Assembly (NCBI GenBank): GCA_001464815.1
Contig: LNDW01000018.1
Coordinates: 62,001-126,000, forward strand
Direction: 5' to 3'
DNA from: Betaproteobacteria bacterium Ga0077527
Lineage (GTDB): Bacteria > Pseudomonadota > Gammaproteobacteria > Burkholderiales > SG8-41
Length of the DNA stretch: 64,000 nt
In this document: positions 45,892 through 54,186 of the stretch, one piece after another
How the letters are laid out: every line of letters begins with the position of its first letter
How positions within the stretch are numbered: position 1 is the first letter of the stretch
Notes under the pieces: model-generated
Database searches by the model: none
What the model saw: the letters and a program-made list of their open reading frames with translations, nothing else
What the model was told of the DNA's origin: nothing
Program-made: the position numbers and the translations under genes

Positions 45892-48075
45892 ATGAAGCTG
45901 CTGCGCGCCGCCAAGGTGCTTCCAGTCGTACTGCTCGCCGCGGTCATTGCCGGTTGTGACGGCTCGCCGTGGAACAATCCCTATCCCGAAAGCGAAGCGC
46001 GGGCGAACACGCTGTATTCCTCGTTTTCGGAGCAGCCCAAGCACCTCGATCCGGTGCAGGCCTATGCCTCGAATGAATACACCTTCATCGCCAACATCTA
46101 CCAGCCGCCGCTGCAGTACCACTACCTCAAGCGGCCATACGAGCTGATTCCCTTTGGCGCGGAAACGCTGCCGAAACCGGTGTACCTGGATGCCGCGGGG
46201 CGAGTGCTGCCAGACAGCGCGCCCGCGGAGCGGGTGGCGTTCAGCGAATACGTGATCCGCATCAAGAAAGGCCAGCGTTACCAGCCGCATCCGGCTTTTG
46301 CCCGCGATGCCTCCGGCAAGCCGCGTTACCACGCCTTGAGCGAAGCCGAGATCCGCGGCATCGACACCCTGGCTGATTTCCGAGAAACCGGCACCCGCGA
46401 GCTTGAAGCCGGTGATTATGTACACCAGATCAAGCGGCTGGCGCATCCGCGTCTGCACTCGCCGATCCTGCAGTTGATGGGCAGCTACATTGTCGGCTTG
46501 AAGGCGCTGGCGGACGAACTGGCCGCGCTGGCCAAGGGGCTGCCCGAGCACGGTTTCATCGATCTCGAGCAACACAGCCTGTCCGGCGTGAAGGTGATCG
46601 ACCGCCATACCTATTCAGTACGGGTCAAGGGCAGGTATCCGCAGTTCCAGTACTGGCTGGCGATGCCGTTCTTTGCACCGGTGCCACCGGAGGCTGACCG
46701 CTTCTACGGCCAGGCCGGCCTGGCACGCAAAAACATCACGCTGGACTGGTATCCGGTCGGCACCGGGCCGTACATGCTGACCGTGAACAATCCCAACCGG
46801 CAGATGGTGCTTGAGCGCAACCCGAATTACGGCGGTGAAACCTATCCCGCCGAGGGCGAGCCCGCCGATGCCGCGCGTGGCCTGCTCAGGGATGCCGGCA
46901 AGGCCTTGCCCCTGATCGACCGCGTGGTGTTCAGCCTGGAGAAGGAGCAGATTCCGTACTGGAACAAATTCCTGCAGGGCTATTACGACGCTTCCGGCAT
47001 CGGTTCCGATACCTTCGATCAGGCGGTGCAGTTTTCCGGCGGCGAGGTGACGCTGACCGAGGACATGGAAAAACGCGGCATCCGCCTGCAGACTTCGCTC
47101 GCCACCAGCGTGTTCTACCTCGGCTTCAACATGCTCGACCCGCTGGTCGGTGATGCCGGCGGCGAGCGAGCGCGAAAGCTGCGACTGGCGGTGTCGATCG
47201 CGGTCGATCAGGAGGAGTTCATCTCGATTTTCCGCAATGGCCGCGGTGTGCCATCACACGGGCCGATACCACCGGGCATCTTCGGTCACCGCGAGGCCGA
47301 TGCCGAGGGCATCAACCGTTATGTCTACGACTGGCGTGACGGGGCACCGCAGCGCAAGGGTATCGACCATGCGAAAAAGCTGCTGGCTGAAGCGGGCTAT
47401 CCCGGCGGTCGTGATGCAAGGTCCGGCAAGCCGCTGCTGCTGCATCTTGATACCACTTCCAGCGGTGCCGACAGCAAGGCGCGGCTTGACTGGTATATCG
47501 CGCAGTTCGCCAAGCTCGGCATCCAGCTGGTGATCCGTGCCACCGACTTCAATCGCCTGCAGGACAAGCTGCGCCGCGGCACCGCGCAGCTGTATTTCCT
47601 CGGCTGGAATGCCGATTATCCCGATGCGGAAAACTTTCTGTTCCTGTTCAACGGCCCGCAGGCGCGGGCGAAAACCCAGGGCGAGAACGCCTCCAACTAT
47701 TCCAACCCCGAATACGACCGCCTGTTCGAGCGCGCAAAACACATGGCCAATGGCCCTGAGCGGCAGGCGCTGATTGACCAGATGGTCGCGCTGCTGCGCC
47801 ATGACGCGCCCTGGGTGTGGAGTTTTTTTCCGAAGGATTATTCGCTGCACCACGGCTGGTTGCACAACCGCAAACCGAACCAGATGGCGAACAACGGCCT
47901 GAAGTACCAGCGCCTTGATGCCGTGCAGCGCGAACAACTGCGTCGCGAATGGAATCCGCCGGTGCTGTGGCCGATCGCTGCTGCGCTGGCTGCTGTGCTG
48001 TTGCTGGTCTGGCCGGCGCAGCGCGCCTGGCGCCGTCGTGAGCAGCGCAGTGCGCTTGATGGGGCGCGGCGATGA
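45892..48075 (+). CDS. peptide/oligopeptide ABC transporter substrate-binding lipoprotein
   Basis: A 727-residue extracytoplasmic receptor of the SBP_bac_5 family (YejA/OppA-like). The N-terminus has a lipobox, VIAGC at about residues 20-24, so it should be lipid-anchored. Family motifs include FSEQPKHLDPVQAY, YPVGTGPYMLTVNNPNR, KLRLAVSIAVDQEEF and GWNADYPDAENFLFLFNG. Unusually, the C-terminus adds a transmembrane helix (PVLWPIAAALAAVLLLVWPA) and a basic tail (RAWRRREQR), a second anchor not normal for these receptors. The stop overlaps the permease start by 4 bases. Confidence 0.92.
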   Translation: MKLLRAAKVLPVVLLAAVIAGCDGSPWNNPYPESEARANTLYSSFSEQPKHLDPVQAYASNEYTFIANIYQPPLQYHYLKRPYELIPFGAETLPKPVYLDAAGRVLPDSAPAERVAFSEYVIRIKKGQRYQPHPAFARDASGKPRYHALSEAEIRGIDTLADFRETGTRELEAGDYVHQIKRLAHPRLHSPILQLMGSYIVGLKALADELAALAKGLPEHGFIDLEQHSLSGVKVIDRHTYSVRVKGRYPQFQYWLAMPFFAPVPPEADRFYGQAGLARKNITLDWYPVGTGPYMLTVNNPNRQMVLERNPNYGGETYPAEGEPADAARGLLRDAGKALPLIDRVVFSLEKEQIPYWNKFLQGYYDASGIGSDTFDQAVQFSGGEVTLTEDMEKRGIRLQTSLATSVFYLGFNMLDPLVGDAGGERARKLRLAVSIAVDQEEFISIFRNGRGVPSHGPIPPGIFGHREADAEGINRYVYDWRDGAPQRKGIDHAKKLLAEAGYPGGRDARSGKPLLLHLDTTSSGADSKARLDWYIAQFAKLGIQLVIRATDFNRLQDKLRRGTAQLYFLGWNADYPDAENFLFLFNGPQARAKTQGENASNYSNPEYDRLFERAKHMANGPERQALIDQMVALLRHDAPWVWSFFPKDYSLHHGWLHNRKPNQMANNGLKYQRLDAVQREQLRREWNPPVLWPIAAALAAVLLLVWPAQRAWRRREQRSALDGARR

Positions 48076-49049
48076 GTTCCTATCTGCTGCGACGTGTGCT
48101 CTACGGCCTGCTGGTGTTGGCCGGAGTCAATGTGCTGACCTTCGCGCTGTTCTTTTTCGTCAACTCGCCGGATGACATGGCGCGCGCCCAGCTCGGCGCC
48201 AAGCGGGTCACCCCGGAAGCCGTGGAAAAGTGGAAGCAGCAGCGGGGTTACGATAAGCCATTGTTTTTAAATGAAAAAATGTCTGGCATCGAGCGCGTGA
48301 CCGAAACCGTGTTCTATACCAAGTCGGTGCGGCTGTTCGCCTTCGACTTCGGCGCATCCGACCAGGGGCGCAACATCGGCTACGACATCAGCACGCGGAT
48401 GTGGCCCAGCCTCGCGGTGCAGTTGCCGGCCTTTGTCATCGGACTGCTGGTCTACATCACCTTTGCGCTGCTGCTCGCGCTGTTCCGCGCCAGCGCCTTT
48501 GATGTCGGCGGCGTGGTGTTCTGCGTGCTGCTGATGTCGATTTCATCGCTGTTCTACATCATCGGCGGCCAGTACGTGTTCGGCAAGTTATGGAGTCTGG
48601 CGCCGATCTCCGGTTATGACGGCGGTTTCGAGGCGCTGAAATTTCTCGTGCTGCCGGTGCTGATCGGTGTTGCCAGCGGCATTGGTGGCAGCACGCGGTG
48701 GTACCGCAGCATTTTTATCGAGGAAATCAGCAAGGATTATGTGCGCACTGCACGTGCCAAGGGTATCGGCGAGCTGCGCGTTTTGTTCCGCCATGTGCTG
48801 CAGAACGCGATGATCCCGATCCTCACCGGTGTGGTGGTGGTGATTCCGCTGCTGTTCATGGGCGCGCTGATCACCGAATCGTTTTTCGGGATTCCCGGGC
48901 TGGGCAGCTATACCATCGATGCGATCAATCAGCAGGACTTCGCCATCGTGCGTGCAATGGTGTTCCTCGGTTCGGTGCTGTACGTGATCGGGCTGATCCT
49001 CACCGACATTTCCTACACGCTGGTCGATCCGCGGGTGAGGTTTTCCTGA
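48072..49049 (+). CDS. peptide ABC transporter permease (YejB/OppB-like)
   Basis: A 325-residue inner-membrane permease of the OppB/DppB class. It begins MSSYLLRRVLYGLLVLAGVNVLTFALFFFV and has about six helices with a large periplasmic loop (residues 35-110). The cytoplasmic EAA-type loop is DYVRTARAKGIGELRVLFRHVLQNAMIPI. It ends in a helix and VDPRVRFS. The gene is coupled to both neighbours (4-base overlap before, 1-base after). Codons for KPLFLNEKM near residues 62-70 are AT-rich because a copy of the interspersed motif lies there. Confidence 0.93.
   Translation: MSSYLLRRVLYGLLVLAGVNVLTFALFFFVNSPDDMARAQLGAKRVTPEAVEKWKQQRGYDKPLFLNEKMSGIERVTETVFYTKSVRLFAFDFGASDQGRNIGYDISTRMWPSLAVQLPAFVIGLLVYITFALLLALFRASAFDVGGVVFCVLLMSISSLFYIIGGQYVFGKLWSLAPISGYDGGFEALKFLVLPVLIGVASGIGGSTRWYRSIFIEEISKDYVRTARAKGIGELRVLFRHVLQNAMIPILTGVVVVIPLLFMGALITESFFGIPGLGSYTIDAINQQDFAIVRAMVFLGSVLYVIGLILTDISYTLVDPRVRFS
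48253..48276 (-). repeat. AT-rich interspersed motif, copy inside the peptide permease gene
   Basis: On the minus strand: TTTAAAAACAAT followed by GGCTTAT. On the coding strand it reads AAG CCA TTG TTT TTA AAT GAA AAA, strikingly AT-rich inside a GC-rich gene. About 16 of 24 positions match. Confidence 0.6.
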
Positions 49050-50473
49050 TGCCGCCGCTGCCTTTCCGCATCGAGGTGCTGTGGAGCGACGGGCTGGTAT
49101 GGCTGCTGGTCATCGCGGTCGTCGCCTACGCGGTTTACGCACGCCGCCATCCGCATCTGCGCGCACCCTGGTCGCGGGTCGCGCGCAGTGCCAGCGCGAT
49201 GGCTGCGGCGACCGTACTCTGCTGCTTTGTGCTGGTCGGCCTGCTCGATTCGCTGCATTACCGTCCGCTGCTGCCGCCGCAGGGCGGCAAGCCCGTGTAT
49301 GCCACCGAGGTGCGCAGCGTGCTTGATCTGGTGCTCACGCCGCTGCGCGCACAGCGCGAAAAAACCTATTCCGCACCTTTTGCCACCGAGCTCTATGCCA
49401 AGGAAACGATCAAGCGTGCCGATGGCGTGGAAACGCGCGAGTTTCCACGGCTGCGCCATGGCGGCAAGCATCTGGAAAGTCCCGCAGACAGCGCTGCCGA
49501 CATCGCGCTGCGCGCTTTTCGCGGTGTGGTGGCGGCTTTGCTCGCCTGGTTTGCCTTTGCGCTGCTGTTGAGTGCGGCGCTGGCACGGCAGCAGGGTGGC
49601 GGCATCGAGGCGGCCTGGCGTTCGCTGTGGTCGGGTCTCACGCCGCTGCCGTGGCGGGCGGTGCTGGCCACGCTGGGTGTGCTGGCAGTCATTGCGGGCC
49701 CGGTGGTTGCGCTGGCACCGTACTACCATGTGCTCGGCACCGACAAGGTTGGCCAGGACGTGCTCTACCAGTCGCTGAAAAGCATACGCACCGGCCTGGT
49801 GATCGGCACGCTGGCGACGCTGGTGACCCTGCCTTTTGCGCTGGTTCTGGGCGTGATGGCCGGCTACTTCAAGGGCTGGGTGGACGATGTCATCCAGTAC
49901 GTGTACACCACGCTGTCCTCGATTCCGGGCGTGCTGCTGATCGCGGCCGCCGTGCTGATGATGCAGGTTTACATCGAAAACCATGCCGATCTGTTCCCGA
50001 GCACCGAAATCCGCGCTGATGTGCGCCTGCTTGCCCTGTGTGTGATCCTCGGCCTGACCAGCTGGACGGGCCTGTGCCGGCTGCTGCGCGGCGAGGCGCT
50101 GAAGCTGCGCGAGCTGGAATACATCCAGGCGGCGCGCGCCTTCGGCGTTTCGCACTGGCGGATCATGATGCGCCACATCACGCCAAACCTGATGCACATC
50201 GTGATGATCGCGCTGGTGATGGATTTCAGCGGCCTGGTGCTGGCCGAGGCGGTGTTGTCCTATGTCGGGGTCGGTGTCGATCCGTCGATGATCAGCTTCG
50301 GCACCATGATCAACAGCGCGCGGCTGGAGATGGCGCGTGAGCCGATGGTGTGGTGGTCGCTGGCTTCGGCGTTCTTTTTCATGCTGCTGCTGGTGCTGGC
50401 GGCCAATCTGTTTGCCGACGCGGTGCGTGATGCCTTCGATCCGCGGGTGGCGATGGCGGGAGGCCGGGCATGA
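49049..50473 (+). CDS. peptide ABC transporter permease (YejE/OppC-like, long form)
   Basis: A 474-residue inner-membrane permease of the OppC/DppC class, longer than the usual 280-340. The core (residues about 200-474) has the LGTDKVGQDVLYQSLKSIRTGL entry, the EAA loop EYIQAARAFGVSHWRIMMRHITPN and a DPRVAM end. The extra N-terminal part has two helices (residues 14-30, 50-68), a hydrophilic domain of about 80 residues (EVRSVLDLVLTP to GGKHLESP), and a third helix. The ATG at 49049 overlaps the upstream stop by one base. Confidence 0.92.
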   Translation: MPPLPFRIEVLWSDGLVWLLVIAVVAYAVYARRHPHLRAPWSRVARSASAMAAATVLCCFVLVGLLDSLHYRPLLPPQGGKPVYATEVRSVLDLVLTPLRAQREKTYSAPFATELYAKETIKRADGVETREFPRLRHGGKHLESPADSAADIALRAFRGVVAALLAWFAFALLLSAALARQQGGGIEAAWRSLWSGLTPLPWRAVLATLGVLAVIAGPVVALAPYYHVLGTDKVGQDVLYQSLKSIRTGLVIGTLATLVTLPFALVLGVMAGYFKGWVDDVIQYVYTTLSSIPGVLLIAAAVLMMQVYIENHADLFPSTEIRADVRLLALCVILGLTSWTGLCRLLRGEALKLRELEYIQAARAFGVSHWRIMMRHITPNLMHIVMIALVMDFSGLVLAEAVLSYVGVGVDPSMISFGTMINSARLEMAREPMVWWSLASAFFFMLLLVLAANLFADAVRDAFDPRVAMAGGRA

Positions 50474-52518
50474 ACCGGAGTGAAGCAATGCGATTGCTGC
50501 GTGTCCGCGATCTGCGCATGGCCATCCACGGCGACGGGCCGCCGGTGCGCGCGGTGGATGGCGTGTCCTTCGACATCGCCGCCGGTGAAACTTTTGCCCT
50601 GGTAGGCGAATCGGGCTGCGGCAAGTCGATGACCGCGCTGTCGATCATGCGCCTGCTGCCTGAAGCTGCGGCGATCAGCGGCGGCATGGTCGAACTGCAG
50701 GGCGAGAACCTGCTTGCGCTGCCGGAGGCGGCGATGCGCGATGTGCGCGGCCGCCGTGTGGCGATGATTTTCCAGGAACCCGGACTGTCGCTGAACCCGG
50801 TGATGACCGTGGGTGAACAGATCGCCGAATCGGTGCGCCGCCATACCGCGCTCACCGGTGCCGCGGTCGATGCGCGGGTGCTCGAGCTGCTTGAGTCGGT
50901 GCGGATGCCCGATGCGCAACGGCGCGTCACCGAGTATCCCTTCCAGCTGTCCGGCGGCATGAAGCAGCGGGTGATGATCGCCATTGCGCTGGCCTGCGAT
51001 CCGGAGCTGCTGATCGCCGATGAGCCGACCACGGCACTCGATGTCACGGTGCAGGCGCAGGTGCTGGATCTGTTGCGTGAGCTTCAGCGCGAACGCGGCA
51101 TGGCAATGCTGCTGATTACTCATGACCTCGGCGTGGTGGCGCAGATGGCGCAGCGTGTTGCGGTGATGTATGCCGGGCAGATCGTCGAGACCGCGCCGGT
51201 GGCACATTTTTTTGCCAGTCCCGCGCATCCGTACTCGCAGAAGCTGTTTGCAGCCTTGCCCGAGCGCGCCGCTGGCGGGCGCCCGCTGGCGGCCATCCCC
51301 GGGGCCGTGCCGCCGCTAAGCCTCGAATTCTCGGGTTGCCGCTTTGCAGAGCGCTGCGAACACAAACTAGCCCATTGCGCCGATGTCCTGCCGGAGTGGC
51401 ATGGTGCGGGTGAGCAGCAGATGGTGCGCTGCCACTTGTACGGCAGTGATCAACGCCCCCCAAGGGGACTTCCTTCGGGGCGTGGAGTGATGGGTGATCA
51501 GCACAAGACGGAACCTGAGGCAGGTCTGGGTTCATCACCGGTCAATCATCAGTCATCGCTGCTCGAGGTCGAAGAGCTCGAAGTGTTCTTCCCGATCCGC
51601 AAGGGGCTTCTGCAGCGTACGGCAGGGCATGTGCGTGCGGTGGACGGGGTGTCGTTTTCGATTGCGCCCGGCCGCACCCTGGGGCTGGTCGGTGAGTCGG
51701 GTTGCGGCAAGACCACGGTGGGCAAGGGCCTGTTGCGCCTGCTGCAGCCGACTGCCGGGCGGGTCAGCCTTGCCGGCGAGGATTTTCTGGCGCTGGGGGC
51801 GGAAGCGCTGCGGCAGAAGCGGCGCGAGGTGCAGATCATTTTCCAGGACCCTTATGCCTCCCTGAATCCGCGCATCCGCATCGGCGACGCGCTGGAGGAG
51901 GGCATGCTGGCGCTGGGTGTGGGTGGTGATGCCGCCGGACGGCAGGCGCGTATCGATGCGCTGCTCGGCGAAGTCGGTCTTGCCCCCGGGGTCAGGTCGC
52001 GTTATCCGCACGAATTCTCCGGTGGCCAGCGCCAGCGCATCGCGATTGCCCGCGCGCTGTCGGTGGAGCCGAAGCTGATTGTCTGTGATGAGCCGACCAG
52101 TGCACTGGATGTTTCCGTGCAGGCGCAGATCCTGAACCTGCTGAAGCGGCTGCAGAAAGAGAAAGGCCTGGCCTATCTGTTCATCAGCCACAACATGGCG
52201 GTGATCGAACACATGGCCGACGAAGTTGCGGTCATGTATCTCGGCCGCATCGTCGAGCGCGGCGCGGTGCAGGACGTGCTGCGCGACCCGCGCCATCCCT
52301 ACACGAAGTCATTGCTGGCTGCGGTTCCGGTGGCCGATCCGCAGGCGCAGCGGCCGGTGCTGCGCCTCTCCGGTGATCTGCCATCGCCGGTGAATCCGCC
52401 GGCGGGCTGCCATTTCCATCCGCGTTGCCCGGTTGCCGAGGCTGCCTGTGCGCAGGCTTATCCGGAAGAGCGCGCGTTGACGGCACAACACCACGTACGC
52501 TGCCACCTCGCCCGCTGA
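50470..52518 (+). CDS. peptide ABC transporter, fused double ATPase (YejF-like)
   Basis: A 682-residue cytoplasmic ATPase with two complete ABC domains. The first has Walker A GESGCGKS near residue 53, signature LSGGMKQRV and Walker B LLIADEPTTALD. The second has Walker A GESGCGKTT near 415, signature FSGGQRQRI and Walker B LIVCDEPTSALD. Each ends with an OppD/OppF-type Cys-containing tail (CRFAERCEHKLAHC; CHFHPRCPVAEAAC). The 40-50 residue linker (about 325-360) is encoded by what looks like a former intergenic spacer with a palindromic repeat. It completes the four-gene importer operon. Confidence 0.94.
   Translation: MNRSEAMRLLRVRDLRMAIHGDGPPVRAVDGVSFDIAAGETFALVGESGCGKSMTALSIMRLLPEAAAISGGMVELQGENLLALPEAAMRDVRGRRVAMIFQEPGLSLNPVMTVGEQIAESVRRHTALTGAAVDARVLELLESVRMPDAQRRVTEYPFQLSGGMKQRVMIAIALACDPELLIADEPTTALDVTVQAQVLDLLRELQRERGMAMLLITHDLGVVAQMAQRVAVMYAGQIVETAPVAHFFASPAHPYSQKLFAALPERAAGGRPLAAIPGAVPPLSLEFSGCRFAERCEHKLAHCADVLPEWHGAGEQQMVRCHLYGSDQRPPRGLPSGRGVMGDQHKTEPEAGLGSSPVNHQSSLLEVEELEVFFPIRKGLLQRTAGHVRAVDGVSFSIAPGRTLGLVGESGCGKTTVGKGLLRLLQPTAGRVSLAGEDFLALGAEALRQKRREVQIIFQDPYASLNPRIRIGDALEEGMLALGVGGDAAGRQARIDALLGEVGLAPGVRSRYPHEFSGGQRQRIAIARALSVEPKLIVCDEPTSALDVSVQAQILNLLKRLQKEKGLAYLFISHNMAVIEHMADEVAVMYLGRIVERGAVQDVLRDPRHPYTKSLLAAVPVADPQAQRPVLRLSGDLPSPVNPPAGCHFHPRCPVAEAACAQAYPEERALTAQHHVRCHLAR
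51453..51483. repeat. REP-like palindrome inside the fused ATPase linker
   Basis: ACGCCCC (51453-51459) pairs with GGGGCGT (51477-51483), with CCAAGGGG and TTCC between. It resembles palindromes usually found between genes in Burkholderiales. Here it is translated (QRPPRGLPSGRG), followed by an ATGA/ATCA-rich run to about 51557. Confidence 0.6.
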
Positions 52519-52525
52519 CGGGCGA
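52508..52525. terminator. hairpin at the end of the peptide transporter operon
   Basis: TCGCCCG (52508-52514) pairs with CGGGCGA (52519-52525); the TGA stop codon lies in the loop. Only a weak T-run follows. It may end transcription between the convergent ABC and mltD genes. Confidence 0.4.
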
Positions 52526-52549
52526 AATCATTCTGATGGAGAGGGAAGA

Positions 52550-54022
52550 TCAGCGTCGCTGCTGCGTCGCGACGACCGCTGATTTTGCCGGTGGCTTGGC
52601 CTTGGGTGCGGCCTTGGCCTTGGTGGTTCCGGGTTTGGTCGGTGTTTGCGCGCGCTTCGCCGGAGCGCGTTTGGCGTTATTGGCCTTGACGGCATGTTTG
52701 GCGCCCTGGCTGCCTTTGGCGTGGGTGTTACGCGCCGTGCTGTAGGCCTTTGTCAGGGTCACCGGAGTGGCGGGCAGATCGGGTAGATTGGGTGTGCCGC
52801 CTTCCTGGACCGGCACCAGCAGCGGCAGGCCGGCGCGGAACTGGTTCTTGCCGCCGATATTGTTCACCGATTTCAGTTCGGACACGCTCATGCCGTAGCT
52901 GGCAGCGATCTTTTCCGGTTTTTCACCGGGTTTCATCGTGTGTGCCTGCCAGGTCACCAGCGGCTTGTCATGGTTTTCATAGTTGGCAAAGAAGGTGGCC
53001 ACCCGGTTGCGCGGCAGCACGATGGTTTCCGCCGAGCCGGCCTTAATAACCGGCTTGTTGTGCGCAGGATTCAGGAAGCGGAATTCCTCCAGCGGCATGC
53101 CCGCGAATTTGGCCGCGAGCTTGACGTCGATGTGGCGCTGGACGGTGATGATTTCAAAATAAGGTTCGTTTGGTACCGGGGCAAGGCGGATGCCGAATCG
53201 CGCCGGATCGGCGATGATGTTTTTGACTGCGATCAGTTTTGGCAGATAGTTGCGCGTCTCCGCCGGCATCGTCAGGCTGGCGTAGTCGGCGGGCAGGCCG
53301 CGCGCCTGGTTGCGTGCAATGGCACGGCTGACCGCGCCTTCCCCCCAGTTATAAGAGGCGAGCGCGAGTTCCCAGTCGCCAAACATGCCATGGAGTTTTT
53401 CCAGGTAGTCGAGCGCGGCGCCGGTGGCTGCGATGACGTCCCGCCGTCCGTCATACCACCAGTTCTGGCGCAGGCCGTAGTTCTTGCCGGTGGAGGGGAT
53501 GAACTGCCAGAGCCCCGAAGCGTGTGCCTTGGAATAAGCCTGCGGGTTATAGGCTGACTCGATTACCGGCAGCAGCGCAATCTCGCTGGGCATCTTGCGG
53601 CGTTCGATTTCCTCGACGATGTGGAACAGGTAGTGGCGGCTGCGGTCAACCAGGCGCGCGAAGAATTCGGGTTTTGACGAGTAGAAATTCTCCCAGTGAC
53701 GGACCAGGTCGGTGTCCATCGGCCGCATCGTGTAGCCGGTGCGGATGCGTTCCCAGACGTCCTTGGGTGCGGGCTTGGCTGCGGGTTCGCGCAGCACGGC
53801 GGTCACCGGCGGTGGTGGCGAAGGGCGCAGGGCGAGGGTTGGGGCGGGGTCTTCTGCTGATGCTGCCGAAGGAACGGAAGCGAGTTCGGGGGATGCCGGC
53901 ATCTCCACGGGAATCTGGGCGCAGCCGGCGGCCAACAGCATCACAGCAGGCAGCAGGGGGCGGGCAACAAAATGGTTTATCAGGCTGGCCATTGATCGGT
54001 TCATGCGGTGGGGTTCATGCAT
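52550..54022 (-). CDS. mltD: membrane-bound lytic murein transglycosylase D
   Basis: About 490 residues. This outer-membrane lipoprotein cleaves peptidoglycan glycan strands. Lipobox LLAAGC lies near residues 30-35. The SLT domain carries the catalytic Glu in LLPVIESAYNPQAYS, then ASGLWQFIPSTGKNYGL and LASYNWGEGAVSRAI. One LysM-like domain follows (HTMKPGEKPEKIAASYGMSVSELKSVNNI). The last 65 residues are Lys/Ala/Pro-rich and low in complexity, perhaps wall-binding. The start is uncertain: 54022 (MHEPHRM) or 54004 (MNRSMAS). Confidence 0.92.
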   Translation of the reverse strand: MHEPHRMNRSMASLINHFVARPLLPAVMLLAAGCAQIPVEMPASPELASVPSAASAEDPAPTLALRPSPPPPVTAVLREPAAKPAPKDVWERIRTGYTMRPMDTDLVRHWENFYSSKPEFFARLVDRSRHYLFHIVEEIERRKMPSEIALLPVIESAYNPQAYSKAHASGLWQFIPSTGKNYGLRQNWWYDGRRDVIAATGAALDYLEKLHGMFGDWELALASYNWGEGAVSRAIARNQARGLPADYASLTMPAETRNYLPKLIAVKNIIADPARFGIRLAPVPNEPYFEIITVQRHIDVKLAAKFAGMPLEEFRFLNPAHNKPVIKAGSAETIVLPRNRVATFFANYENHDKPLVTWQAHTMKPGEKPEKIAASYGMSVSELKSVNNIGGKNQFRAGLPLLVPVQEGGTPNLPDLPATPVTLTKAYSTARNTHAKGSQGAKHAVKANNAKRAPAKRAQTPTKPGTTKAKAAPKAKPPAKSAVVATQQRR

Positions 54023-54109
54023 CGCTTCAGGCTCCATCCACGAACGGCTGCCACGGCAACCCGGAATGTCGCGAATGGTAGCCGCGACCCCTCGCCCTGT
54101 CAAACCAAA

Positions 54110-54134
54110 TATCCATTCTAAATCAATGGATTAC
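54110..54134 (+). repeat. AT-rich interspersed motif, divergent copy upstream of mltD
   Basis: TATCCA, then TAAATCAATGG and TTAC; it needs a one-base insertion to align. Closest to the copy at 28467-28490. It lies between the gloB stop and the mltD start, both minus-strand genes. Confidence 0.45.
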
Positions 54135-54186
54135 GAACAAAATTCCAGATTTGGCGTGAAATCGGCCGATCAGCCCCGACCAAGGC

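Noticed and set aside
6372-54134. Reading the AT-rich motif simply as promoter -10/-35 boxes or as terminators
   Set aside because: Copies lie inside coding sequence and between convergent genes, and there is no stem-loop or T-run pattern.
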